In this document: positions 16,225 through 24,362 of the stretch, one piece after another
Layout: the number at the start of each line of letters is the position of its first letter
Position numbering within the stretch: position 1 is the stretch's first letter
Assembly (NCBI RefSeq): GCF_001888805.2
Contig: NZ_CP019113.1
Location: forward strand, 1,178,001 to 1,242,000
DNA length: 64,000 bases
From: Enterobacter sp. SA187
GTDB taxonomy: Bacteria; Pseudomonadota; Gammaproteobacteria; Enterobacterales; Enterobacteriaceae
Direction: 5' to 3'
Notes under the pieces: generated by a model
Seen by the model: the letters and a program-made list of their open reading frames with translations, nothing else
Told to the model about the DNA's origin: nothing
The model's database searches: none
Program-made: the position numbers and the translations under genes

Positions 16225-17952
16225 ATGCAGATGCTATTTTCTGTCGCGTCGTTTTTACTTTTCTTAATTTTCGTAGCGCTATACTCATACCGCAAAACCA
16301 AAGGCATTTCAGAAGCGGGTGTGGACGGCTTTTTTCTCGCCGGGCGGGGGTTGTCGGGGTATTTCATTGCCGGATCGCTGCTGCTGTCTAATTTGTCGGC
16401 GGAGCAACTGGTGGGGCTGAACGGCAATGCGTATCGCTTTGATATCAGCGGCATGGCCTGGGAAAGCACCGCTGCCGTGGCGACCATCATCATGGCGCTG
16501 TTTTTTCTGCCGCGCTTTTTGCGTCGCGGACTGACCACGCTGCCGCAATTTCTGGAAACGCGCTTTGATCAGACGACCCGGCGGATGGTGAGCATTATGC
16601 TGCTGGTGGGCTATGCGGTGATGGCGAACCCGTGCAGCCTCTATCTGGGGGCGCTCACCATGAACGAAATCTTTGATTTTCAGTCATTCTTTCATCTGCC
16701 CGCCTGGAGCGCCATTGGCCTGCTGGCACTGGCGATGGGGGCAATTGGCGGGCTGTACGCCACCCTGGGCGGCCTGAAAGCGGTGGCCATCTCCGACACT
16801 ATCAGCGGTGTGATTTTGCTGATCGCCGCGCTGCTGATCCCCGTACTGGGGCTGTTCGCGCTGGGCGACGGCGCTTTTATCAGCGGGGCAACGCGCCTGC
16901 TGAACCATCCGGCGCAGCTGAACGCCATCGGCAGTGAAACCGCGTCCGTGCCGTTTAGTACGGTATTTACCGGGATGCTGTGCGCCAATATGTTCTACTG
17001 GTGTACTAATCAGATGATCATTCAGCGCACGCTGGGCGCGTCGTCACTGGCCGAAAGTCAGAAGGGGGTGCTGCTGGCGGGCAGTATCAAACTGCTGGTG
17101 CCGCTGGTGATGGTGCTGCCGGGGCTGATCGCCTTCAATCTGTTTGGCCCGGTGTTCAGCAATGCGGATTATGCGTATCCGGCGCTGGTCAAAGCGCTGC
17201 TGCCATGGTGGCTGACGGGCATGTTCACCGCCGCCATTTTCGGCACGGTGATCAGCCATTTCAATTCGATTATTAACGCCAGCGCCACGCTGTTTGTTAT
17301 CGATCTCTATGGCCCCCTCACCGGCTGTCAGGACGAGGCAAAACTGGTGCGGGTGGGGAAAATCGCCTCGCTGGCGTTTTCGCTGGTGTCTATTGTGCTG
17401 GCCCCGTTGCTGCTGCATACGCCGAACGGCATCTTTGATTTGATGCGCCGCTTTACCGGCTTTTATAACATCCCGATCATCACTCTGGTGCTGGCGGGAT
17501 TTTTAACGCGCAACGTACCGGCGCGAGCGGCAAAAACAGTGCTGATTTTTCATATTGTTGTTTATGCGATCTATACCTTCAGCGGGGTGCAAAAATTTAT
17601 TCCGCTGCACTATATCCACGTGATGGGACTGCTGTTCGTTATTGAACTGGCGATCCTGTTGCTGATGGGATATCTGTGGCCTGCGCGCTGGGAGGAGCCG
17701 GAGGCGGCGCCCGCCAGAATACCAATGGAAAAATGGCGTTATGCCATCCCGGCAAGTGTTATCATGATGGCCGTTTTAATCAGCATATTTATGACCTTAT
17801 CCCCGCTCGGTCTTGCCGCGGAAACGGGGATCCCTGACAGTTTCGTCTGGTGGCTTACGGCTGTCTGGGCCGGGGCGTTGCTGCTGATGCGGCTGTTAAC
17901 GCGAAATAAGAAGACGGGAGTGGAATGCGCCAGAGATCACGCCAAATCGTAA
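16225..17952 (+). CDS. SSS-family sodium:sugar symporter (YidK-like)
   Basis: 575-residue sodium/solute symporter with about 14 membrane segments. Family blocks: GFFLAGRGLSGYFIAGSLL near 33-51, NLSAEQLVGLNG, FYWCTNQMIIQRTL near 260, and SHFNSIINASATLF near 345. It strongly resembles E. coli YidK, an SGLT-type sugar symporter next to a sulfatase gene. The start at ATG 16225 has GGGAGGG 7 nt upstream; an upstream in-frame start at 16204 lacks one. Likely the importer of the pathway sugar. Divergent from the catabolic operon and overlapping the LacI gene by 28 nt. A second copy of the operator core lies within its codons 16-20. Confidence 0.85.
   Translation: MQMLFSVASFLLFLIFVALYSYRKTKGISEAGVDGFFLAGRGLSGYFIAGSLLLSNLSAEQLVGLNGNAYRFDISGMAWESTAAVATIIMALFFLPRFLRRGLTTLPQFLETRFDQTTRRMVSIMLLVGYAVMANPCSLYLGALTMNEIFDFQSFFHLPAWSAIGLLALAMGAIGGLYATLGGLKAVAISDTISGVILLIAALLIPVLGLFALGDGAFISGATRLLNHPAQLNAIGSETASVPFSTVFTGMLCANMFYWCTNQMIIQRTLGASSLAESQKGVLLAGSIKLLVPLVMVLPGLIAFNLFGPVFSNADYAYPALVKALLPWWLTGMFTAAIFGTVISHFNSIINASATLFVIDLYGPLTGCQDEAKLVRVGKIASLAFSLVSIVLAPLLLHTPNGIFDLMRRFTGFYNIPIITLVLAGFLTRNVPARAAKTVLIFHIVVYAIYTFSGVQKFIPLHYIHVMGLLFVIELAILLLMGYLWPARWEEPEAAPARIPMEKWRYAIPASVIMMAVLISIFMTLSPLGLAAETGIPDSFVWWLTAVWAGALLLMRLLTRNKKTGVECARDHAKS
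16271..16283. promoter_or_regulatory. Second operator-like copy inside the symporter gene
   Basis: TCGTAGCGCTATA repeats the core TCGTAGCGCTA of the palindrome at 16045-16066. The centre-to-centre distance is 222 bp, close to 21 helical turns, as in LacI-family repression loops. Functional role is inferred. Confidence 0.5.
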
Positions 17953-18953
17953 AACTTGATGATGTCGCCGGGAAGGCTGGCGTCTCGCCCTCCACGGTTT
18001 CGCTTTATATCCGCCAGCCCGATCGCGTGTCGGAAAAAACCGGCAAAAAAATTCAGTCGGCTATCGACAGCCTGGGCTACGTGCACAACAAAATCGCCAG
18101 CCAGTTTACCGGCGGACAGAGCAGCAATATGGCGATTGTGCTGCCGTCGCTGGCGAACAGTTTTTTCAGCCACGTGGTGCAGCGCATTGAATCGACGGTG
18201 AGCGCGCAGGGGTTTCAGCTGTCCATCGCCTCCCACGATCACAGCCTTGATAAAGAAGAAGAACAGATCCGCTCGATTCTGCAATGGTCCCCGGCGGTGA
18301 TCGCCATTGCCGGGGCAGACCATAAACCGTCAACGCTGAAGATGCTGCGCAACAGCGGCGTGCCGGTGGTGCAGATGTGGCAGGTGGACGGCGGCGCGTT
18401 CCCGGCGCAGGTCGGCAATAATCACACCGAAATTGGCTATGCGGCGGCACGTTTTCTGCTGGATTCCGGCTGTCAGGAGCTGGCGTATTTCACCACCCGC
18501 TTTGAGGATGATATTCGGGCGCGAATTCGCTACGCCGGTTTCAGCCGCGCGCTGGAAGAGCAGGGGAAAAGCGCCCTGCTGGTGGATATTCCCCGTGCGG
18601 AAAATATCTGGCAGGCCAGCCGGGAAATCCTTATCCCGACGCTGGTGAAAACGCGCGGGCTGGACGGCATTTTTTGTACCAGCGATGCCATTGCCACCGC
18701 GCTGCTGATGGAAGCGCAAAGCCGCGGCATCGCCGTACCCGAAAAGCTGAGTATTCTTGGCTACGGGGATTTCCCCTCCAGCGCCTGGCTGTCGCCGGTG
18801 ACCCTTTCCAGCGTGAACCTCAACGCCAGCATTATTGCCGCCCGCACCGCGGAAATGATGCTGCGTATGAGCGCCGACCGCAGCTGGCAGGGCGATATCG
18901 TCGACGCGGGATTTGAGATCGTGCCGCGCGGCAGTACGCGACTGCCGTTTTAA
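17925..18953 (+). CDS. LacI/GalR-family regulator of the Entner-Doudoroff-like block
   Basis: 342 residues. N-terminal LacI helix-turn-helix (KLDDVAGKAGVSPSTVSLYIRQPDRVSEKT, hinge region near 50-60) and periplasmic-binding-protein-like effector domain. Starts MRQRSRQIVKL at 17925, overlapping the symporter end by 28 nt, so the two are co-transcribed. Its likely targets are the two copies of the GTAGCGCTAC-type operator at 16045-16066 and 16271-16283. The effector is presumably the imported sugar or a pathway intermediate. Not recognised as a named regulator. Confidence 0.88.
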   Translation: MRQRSRQIVKLDDVAGKAGVSPSTVSLYIRQPDRVSEKTGKKIQSAIDSLGYVHNKIASQFTGGQSSNMAIVLPSLANSFFSHVVQRIESTVSAQGFQLSIASHDHSLDKEEEQIRSILQWSPAVIAIAGADHKPSTLKMLRNSGVPVVQMWQVDGGAFPAQVGNNHTEIGYAAARFLLDSGCQELAYFTTRFEDDIRARIRYAGFSRALEEQGKSALLVDIPRAENIWQASREILIPTLVKTRGLDGIFCTSDAIATALLMEAQSRGIAVPEKLSILGYGDFPSSAWLSPVTLSSVNLNASIIAARTAEMMLRMSADRSWQGDIVDAGFEIVPRGSTRLPF

Positions 18954-18978
18954 AGATGCAATAATTCGTTTCTTCTCT

Positions 18979-19057
18979 GCCCGGCGGCGCAGGCTTGCCG
19001 GGCCTACGAGTATCATCGATGCTGTAGGCCGGGTAAGGCGAAGCCGCCACCCGGCGC
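18979..19057. repeat. BIME: REP pair at the right edge of the inserted block
   Basis: GCCCGGCGGCGCAGG, TTGCCGGGCCTACGAG, TAGGCCGGGTAAGGCG, AAGCCGCCACCCGGC: the same repeat family as 8991-9150. The rest of the gap to yihX (19058-19170) holds nothing else I recognise. Confidence 0.88.
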
Positions 19058-19170
19058 AATGCACGAAAACACAGTTAACTTGCCTGATATATCGATCCCG
19101 CACTGCCCGACTGTTCACCCTCATCATTTCCCGCTACAGTTATCCTTCCACGGCTGATAAGGAGAGGGAA

Positions 19171-19770
19171 ATGCTCTATATCTTTGATTTAGGTAATGTG
19201 ATTGTCGATATTGACTTCAATCGGGTGCTGGGCGCATGGAGCGATTTCAGCCGGGTGCCGCTGGCGACGCTCAAGCAGAGCTTCACCATGGGCGAGGCTT
19301 TCCATCAGCATGAGCGCGGGGAGATCACCGATGAAGCCTTTGCCGAAGCGCTGTGCCGGGAAATGGATCTCCCCCTCAGCTACGAGCAATTTTCCCACGG
19401 CTGGCAGGCGGTGTTTGTTGCGCTGCGCCCGGAGGTGATCGACATCATGCATAAACTGCGCGCCCAGGGGCACCGCGTGGTGGTGCTGTCCAACACCAAT
19501 CGTCTGCACACGACTTTCTGGCCGGAGGAATATCCGGAAATTAAAGCTGCCGCCGATCATATTTACCTGTCCCAGGATATGGGGATGCGTAAACCCGAAG
19601 CACGAATTTATCAGGCGGTGTTACAGGCCGAAGGATTTAGCGCCGCCGATACGGTCTTTTTTGACGATAACGCCGATAATATAGAAGGCGCTAACCAGCT
19701 GGGGATCACCTCCATTCTGGTGACCGGTAAAGACACTCTCCCGACCTATTTTGCGAAGCAGTTATGTTAA
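19171..19770 (+). CDS. yihX: YihX HAD-family alpha-D-glucose-1-phosphate phosphatase
   Basis: 199 residues, the E. coli length. Haloacid-dehalogenase motifs in order: FDLGNVIVDID (nucleophile Asp), VVLSNTN, KPEARIYQ, and FFDDNADNIEGA. It hydrolyses alpha-glucose 1-phosphate and other sugar phosphates in the cytoplasm. The start is ATG 19171 after GGAGAGGGAA; longer upstream in-frame starts lie in the repeat. In E. coli it directly follows yihW; here the ten-kilobase block intervenes. Overlaps yihY by 7 nt. Confidence 0.95.
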   Translation: MLYIFDLGNVIVDIDFNRVLGAWSDFSRVPLATLKQSFTMGEAFHQHERGEITDEAFAEALCREMDLPLSYEQFSHGWQAVFVALRPEVIDIMHKLRAQGHRVVVLSNTNRLHTTFWPEEYPEIKAAADHIYLSQDMGMRKPEARIYQAVLQAEGFSAADTVFFDDNADNIEGANQLGITSILVTGKDTLPTYFAKQLC

Positions 19771-20636
19771 AAACCGTTCATCATAAAGCCAGGCATCATA
19801 CCCGACCGGTGGTGGCCTGGCTCAAATTGCTCTGGCAGCGTATTGATGAAGACAATATGACGACGCTGGCGGGGAATCTCGCCTATGTGTCCCTGCTCTC
19901 GCTGGTGCCGCTGGTGGCGGTGATTTTCGCGCTTTTCGCCGCCTTTCCCATGTTCAATGACGTCAGTATCCAGTTGCGGCATTTTGTTTTTGCCAACTTC
20001 ATGCCCGCCACCGGCGATGTGATCCAGCGTTATATCGAACAGTTTGTCGCTAACTCCAGCAAAATGACGGCGGTGGGGGCATGCGGGCTGATCGTCACCT
20101 CTTTACTGTTAATGTATGCCATTGACAGCGCGCTTAATGTCATCTGGCGCAGTAAACGGGTACGGCCGAAGGTTTACTCCTTCGCGGTGTACTGGATGAT
20201 CCTGACGCTGGGGCCGCTGCTGGCGGGCGCGAGCCTGGCTATCAGTTCCTATCTGCTCTCCCTGCGCTGGGTGAGCGATCTCGACAGCGTGATTGACGAC
20301 GTGCTGCGGATTTTCCCGCTGATCCTCTCCTGGCTGTCGTTCTGGCTGCTGTACAGCATCGTGCCGACCACGCGCGTACCGAACCGCGATGCCCTTGTCG
20401 GCGCGCTGGTCGCCGCTCTGTTATTTGAGCTGGGCAAAAAAGCTTTTGCCCTCTACATCACCATGTTCCCCTCTTATCAGCTGATTTACGGCGTGCTGGC
20501 AGTGGTGCCGATTTTATTCCTCTGGGTGTACTGGACGTGGTGTATCGTCTTGCTTGGCGCGGAAATAACTGTCACTCTCGGGGAATACCGCAAACTCAAA
20601 GAAGCCGCAGAAGAAGCACAAGCAGACCAACCATGA
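19764..20636 (+). CDS. yihY: YihY inner-membrane protein (BrkB/ribonuclease BN family, UPF0761)
   Basis: 290 residues, full length. Six or so membrane helices, with LAGNLAYVSLLSLVPLVAVIFAL near the N terminus and YGVLAVVPILFLWVYWTW near the C terminus, typical of the YihY/BrkB family. The name RNase BN is historical; function is unclear. The start ATG overlaps the yihX stop and its TGA overlaps the dtd ATG, so yihX-yihY-dtd-fabY form a coupled operon as in E. coli. Confidence 0.94.
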   Translation: MLKTVHHKARHHTRPVVAWLKLLWQRIDEDNMTTLAGNLAYVSLLSLVPLVAVIFALFAAFPMFNDVSIQLRHFVFANFMPATGDVIQRYIEQFVANSSKMTAVGACGLIVTSLLLMYAIDSALNVIWRSKRVRPKVYSFAVYWMILTLGPLLAGASLAISSYLLSLRWVSDLDSVIDDVLRIFPLILSWLSFWLLYSIVPTTRVPNRDALVGALVAALLFELGKKAFALYITMFPSYQLIYGVLAVVPILFLWVYWTWCIVLLGAEITVTLGEYRKLKEAAEEAQADQP

Positions 20637-21070
20637 TTGCATTGATTCAACGTGTTAGCCGCGCCAGCGTCAGCGTGGAGGATGAAGTGACGGGTGAAAT
20701 CGGCCCGGGACTTTTGGTGTTATTAGGTGTCGAAAAGGATGACGACGAGCAAAAAGCCGACCGCCTGTGCGAACGGGTGCTCGGCTATCGTGTGTTCAGC
20801 GACGCTGACGGCAAGATGAACCTCAACGTTAAACAGGCTGGCGGCAGCGTGCTGGTGGTGTCGCAGTTCACCCTCGCGGCCGATACCAGCCGCGGCATGC
20901 GTCCGGGGTTCTCAAAAGGCGCTGAACCTGAGCGTGCCGAAGCGCTGTATGACTATTTCGTGTCGCGTTGCCGCAGCCTCGATATGGTGACGCAAACCGG
21001 ACGATTCGCTGCCGATATGCAGGTTTCGCTGGTGAATGACGGCCCCGTAACGTTCTGGCTCCAGGTATGA
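20633..21070 (+). CDS. dtd: D-aminoacyl-tRNA deacylase
   Basis: 145 residues, full length. Hydrolyses D-amino acids from mischarged tRNAs. Carries both active-site motifs, VSQFTLAADTSRGMRPGF (SQxxL) and NDGPVTFWLQ (Gly-cisPro). The start is the ATG at 20633, giving MIALIQRVSRASVSV; its ATGA overlaps the yihY stop. Followed by fabY with a 4-nt overlap. Highly conserved housekeeping gene. Confidence 0.97.
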   Translation: MIALIQRVSRASVSVEDEVTGEIGPGLLVLLGVEKDDDEQKADRLCERVLGYRVFSDADGKMNLNVKQAGGSVLVVSQFTLAADTSRGMRPGFSKGAEPERAEALYDYFVSRCRSLDMVTQTGRFAADMQVSLVNDGPVTFWLQV

Positions 21071-22056
21071 GTCAGCTTGCGGTGTTGCCCCGGTCAACAA
21101 GAGAGAATACCGCTATGTACCACCTACGCGTACCGCAGACAGAAGAAGAATTAGAACGTTACTACGCCTTTCGCTGGGAAATGCTGCGTAAGCCGCTGCG
21201 CCAGCCGCGCGGCTCCGAGCGCGATGCCTGGGATGCGATGGCGCATCACCAGATGGTGATGGACGAAGACGGCAAGCTGGTGGCCGTCGGGCGACTGTAT
21301 ATCAATGCCGACAATGAAGCCTCGATCCGCTTTATGGCGGTACATCCCAGCGTGCAGGACAAAGGCCTTGGCACGCTGATGGCGATGACGCTGGAATCCG
21401 TGGCCCGGCAGGAGGGCGTAAAGCGCGTCACCTGTAGCGCGCGGGAAGACGCCGTGGAGTTTTTCGCCAAGCTCGGCTTTGTGAACGAAGGCGAGATCAC
21501 CGCGCCGCAGACCACGCCGCTGCGCCATTTTTTGATGGTGAAACCCGTCGCTTCGCTCGATGATATTCTGCATCGCGGCGACTGGTGCGGGCAGTTGCAG
21601 CAGGCCTGGTATCAGCATATTCCGCTCAGTGAAAAAATGGGCGTGCGCATCCAGCAGTACACCGGGCAAAAATTTATTACCACCATGCCGGAGACGGGCA
21701 ATCAGAACCCGCATAACACGCTGTTTGCAGGCAGTCTGTTCTCACTTGCCACGCTCACCGGCTGGGGGCTGATCTGGCTGATGCTGCGCGAGCGTCATCT
21801 GGGCGGCACCATTATTCTGGCGGATGCGCATATTCGTTACAGCCAGCCGATCAGCGGACGCCCGAGCGCGGTTGCGGATTTAGGCTCGCTCAGCGGCGAT
21901 CTGGACCGCCTGGCCCGTGGTCGTAAATCCCGCGTTCAGCTCCAGGTCGAGCTCTTTGGCGACGATAAAGCGGGCGCGATTTTTGAAGGCATCTATATCG
22001 TGCTGCCCGCCAAACCCTTCGGACCGCTGGAAGAGGGCGGTAACGAAGAAGAGTAG
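21067..22056 (+). CDS. fabY: FabY (YiiD), GNAT-thioesterase fusion of fatty acid synthesis initiation
   Basis: 329 residues, the E. coli length. N-terminal GNAT acetyltransferase domain with the acetyl-CoA loop VHPSVQDKGLGTLMAM, C-terminal hotdog-like YiiD domain (NPHNTLFAGSLFSLATLTGWG). Known: supports fatty acid synthesis initiation in the absence of FabH. The start MSQLAVLPRSTREN at 21067 overlaps dtd by 4 nt and matches the E. coli N terminus; an internal Met at MYHLRVPQ is a possible alternative. Ends 3 nt before the convergent parE gene. Confidence 0.93.
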   Translation: MSQLAVLPRSTRENTAMYHLRVPQTEEELERYYAFRWEMLRKPLRQPRGSERDAWDAMAHHQMVMDEDGKLVAVGRLYINADNEASIRFMAVHPSVQDKGLGTLMAMTLESVARQEGVKRVTCSAREDAVEFFAKLGFVNEGEITAPQTTPLRHFLMVKPVASLDDILHRGDWCGQLQQAWYQHIPLSEKMGVRIQQYTGQKFITTMPETGNQNPHNTLFAGSLFSLATLTGWGLIWLMLRERHLGGTIILADAHIRYSQPISGRPSAVADLGSLSGDLDRLARGRKSRVQLQVELFGDDKAGAIFEGIYIVLPAKPFGPLEEGGNEEE

Positions 22057-22059
22057 GGC

Positions 22060-22344
22060 TCATTTCAGATGCTTTAAAGGGTCCATTTGTTGATGCAGAA
22101 TGCGGGCAATAAAAATCCCGTCATTCTGCATCTGATAAAAAATGGCGTGCTGACCGTGATCGTAGCGACGAACATCTTCAATAATATTTATCTCGCGCCC
22201 CATCAAAGGGTTTTGAGCGAGTAGCATTAGAAACGTATCCAGTTCAGCGGTGTATTTATCTGCCTGCAATGGGCCAAATTGACGCCAGGAATATTCATAA
22301 ATCGCACCAAAATCCTCGGCGGCCAGCCTGGAGAGTTTATACAT
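22060..22344 (-). CDS. parE: ParE/RelE-superfamily toxin
   Basis: 94-residue small basic protein with the ParE fold pattern: MYKLSRLAAEDFGAIYEYSWRQFG at the N terminus, NPLMGRE in the middle and the C-terminal RRYDHGQHAIFYQ...IFIARILHQ strand pair. Known relatives poison DNA gyrase. Second gene of a two-gene unit, starting 8 nt inside the antitoxin gene. Convergent with fabY. It is accessory: no such pair lies between fabY and fdhE in E. coli K-12 as I recall it. Confidence 0.88.
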   Translation of the reverse strand: MYKLSRLAAEDFGAIYEYSWRQFGPLQADKYTAELDTFLMLLAQNPLMGREINIIEDVRRYDHGQHAIFYQMQNDGIFIARILHQQMDPLKHLK

Positions 22345-22579
22345 TTAAGCTGCGTTTTTTCCTTGTCGCAATTTCCTGCAAAGTTAACGGGCTTTCCCCA
22401 CTGTTAAGTCCCTTTTCCAGCGCTTCGCGTAACTTACCATTGTGTAACTCCTGTTCTTCCAGCAAACGTAACGCGGAACGCACGACTTCGCTTGTTGAAC
22501 CATAACGCCCGCTTTCAATCATCTCGCTAATAAAACGATCTAAATGGTCCCCAATCGTTATGCTGGTTGTTCTGGGCAT
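22337..22579 (-). CDS. parD: ParD-family antitoxin
   Basis: 80-residue ribbon-helix-helix antitoxin: TTSITIGDHLDRFISEMIESGRYGSTSEVVRSALRLLEE is the standard ParD N-terminal DNA-binding domain, and the charged C-terminal tail is the toxin-binding part. The start MPRTTSIT follows AGGAGGAAA. It precedes and overlaps parE by 8 nt, the usual antitoxin-first order. A 19-bp palindrome directly upstream is a likely autoregulatory site. Confidence 0.9.
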   Translation of the reverse strand: MPRTTSITIGDHLDRFISEMIESGRYGSTSEVVRSALRLLEEQELHNGKLREALEKGLNSGESPLTLQEIATRKKRSLNV

Positions 22580-22589
22580 TTTTTCCTCC

Positions 22590-22608
22590 TGTGTTATCTA
22601 TTAACACA
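22590..22608. promoter_or_regulatory. Palindrome upstream of parD, candidate autoregulatory operator
   Basis: TGTGTTA and TAACACA separated by 5 nt, 11 bp upstream of the parD start. ParD-type antitoxins bind such palindromes; the assignment is inference. The rest of the gap, 22609-22761, shows nothing recognisable. Confidence 0.5.
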
Positions 22609-22761
22609 AGATAGCACTCCGGGTCTTAAACCGGAACGATCGCATGGAAAATCCACCACGCCACGCTCCCAATCCACAGCGTTATAGCCGGATGCGTAAG
22701 GGATGTAAAAGTGTGATCACGATTTCTGAAAGCGCCTCGCAAAGCAGCGCGAACGCAATAA

Positions 22762-22786
22762 AAAAGCCCGCACAGGGCGGGCTTTT
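22762..22786 (-). terminator. Rho-independent terminator of the fdo-fdhE operon
   Basis: Perfect stem AAAAGCCCGC / GCGGGCTTTT with a 5-nt loop, 14 nt past the fdhE stop, ending in a U-rich run on the minus strand. The A/T flanks would also let it work for transcripts from the other side. Confidence 0.85.
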
Positions 22787-22800
22787 ATAACTACGGCTAT

Positions 22801-23730
22801 TTACTCACCTTCACCCGGGAACAGGAACGGGTTGATGGAGCTGCGGGCAAAGCCTTCCTGCTCCATGCGCGCGTCCAGCACCAGCGAGGCCAGATCGTCT
22901 GCCACCGGTTCGACGTTCGGGTCTTTTTCCTGATACAGAATTTTCAGGTAAGTACCGCAATCCCCGCAGGTTTCGGTTTTGATGGCCGACTGCTCGCTGT
23001 CCAGCGACCAGTAATGCAGATCGCGCGTTTGCTCGCAGTTGCTGCACTTCACGCGCACCACATGCCACTCGGTTTCACACAGGTTGCAGTGCAGATAACG
23101 CAGCCCCTGGGTGGTGCCGATATGTACCATGCTGGAAACCGGGATCGAGCCGCACACCGGGCAGAACTGGCGCTGTTCGCCATATTCCGCGCGGGCTTTG
23201 CCGGGGATCAGGCTGGCCATCTGCGCCCAGTACAGTGATAACGCTGCCCAGATAAAGGGCGCTTTATCGCTGCTGACGGAGGCAAAATCCGTCGCAAAGA
23301 GCGCGCTGGCCATCGCCTCAAGCTCCTGGGACGAGGCTTTTTCCAGATTCTCTATCACCGCCAGCGCCGTACCGCTCATCTCCGGTTTCAGTTCGGCGAT
23401 CAGCGAATGCAGCAGCTTATGCCAGTGCGTATCGCGCGGCAGGACATGAATATCCAGCGGCGGCTTGCCCTGGTCGTTGGCTTCTTTGATGCGGGCGGTA
23501 AGATCCATCTGTAACGGATGGTCGTACAACACCACTTCCTGCGCGTGGGCGATCAGCGCGGCAAAGCGCAGATAATCGCCAAGCGGATTGCTTTCCGCCA
23601 GTTGACGCAGCCGCTCAGCACGGCGGTTATAGAGATTTTTGAGCCTGGGGAAAAGCAGCGGCGGGATCATATCCGCCGCGCGTTTCTCGCTTTTTTCCAG
23701 CTCATCTTGCGGGATTATGCGAATACTCAT
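22801..23730 (-). CDS. fdhE: FdhE, formate dehydrogenase accessory protein
   Basis: 309 residues, the E. coli length. Cytoplasmic rubredoxin-like maturation factor needed for respiratory formate dehydrogenases N and O. Four CxxC zinc/iron-type motifs are visible in the C-terminal half: CPVCGS, CNLCETEW, CSNCEQ and CGDCGTYLK. Last gene of fdoGHI-fdhE; its start overlaps the fdoI stop by 4 nt. Terminator follows. Confidence 0.97.
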   Translation of the reverse strand: MSIRIIPQDELEKSEKRAADMIPPLLFPRLKNLYNRRAERLRQLAESNPLGDYLRFAALIAHAQEVVLYDHPLQMDLTARIKEANDQGKPPLDIHVLPRDTHWHKLLHSLIAELKPEMSGTALAVIENLEKASSQELEAMASALFATDFASVSSDKAPFIWAALSLYWAQMASLIPGKARAEYGEQRQFCPVCGSIPVSSMVHIGTTQGLRYLHCNLCETEWHVVRVKCSNCEQTRDLHYWSLDSEQSAIKTETCGDCGTYLKILYQEKDPNVEPVADDLASLVLDARMEQEGFARSSINPFLFPGEGE

Positions 23731-24362
23731 TCAGGTGACTTATCCTCTTTCTGGCGGACTTCACGGTACCAGCGCGGGTGATGTTTCTTTGCCCACGTGC
23801 TGGTTACCCAGCCTTCCACCATCGCGGTTATGGTGCCTTTAACCCATAGGGCGGCGTAGATATGCACCATGATAACCACAATTAACCCTACTGCGGCAAA
23901 TGAATGCAGCATTAAGGCAAATCGGATCACCGGAATGGAGAAGACCGGCGCGAAGTACGGACGCCAGATAATCACCCCGCTAACCAGCAGCAGCACCAGC
24001 AAAATAATTGCCGCCCAGAACACGCATTTCTGGCCGAAATTATAACGCCCGGTATCGCCCACCTCGTCGTTAACGATGATCTTGCGAATGTTCTTCGCCC
24101 AGAAAATATCGTCGCGATTGATAAGGTTATGATGCCAGTAGCGGAAAAACATGATGATAAAAGAGGCAAACATCACCACACCCACGAAGGGGTGCAGGAT
24201 GCGCGCCAGCTGCGGCGTACCGAGAATATGCATCAGCCAGTTAAAGGACGGGAAGAAAAAGCCCAGCCCGCTCACCGACGCCAGCACGAAGCAGAAGGCG
24301 GTGACCCAGTGGTTAATGCGTTCCGGCGCGGTGTAGCGCACGATGGTGTCACGTTTTCTCAT
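23727..24362 (-). CDS. fdoI: Formate dehydrogenase-O gamma subunit, cytochrome b556
   Basis: 211-residue inner-membrane cytochrome b with four transmembrane helices and the family haem-binding histidines (for example RINHWVTAF near residue 16 and LMLHSFAAVGLIVVIMVHIY near 150-170). Transfers electrons from FdoH to the quinone pool. Overlaps fdoH by 4 nt and fdhE by 4 nt. Confidence 0.97.
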   Translation of the reverse strand: MRKRDTIVRYTAPERINHWVTAFCFVLASVSGLGFFFPSFNWLMHILGTPQLARILHPFVGVVMFASFIIMFFRYWHHNLINRDDIFWAKNIRKIIVNDEVGDTGRYNFGQKCVFWAAIILLVLLLVSGVIIWRPYFAPVFSIPVIRFALMLHSFAAVGLIVVIMVHIYAALWVKGTITAMVEGWVTSTWAKKHHPRWYREVRQKEDKSPE

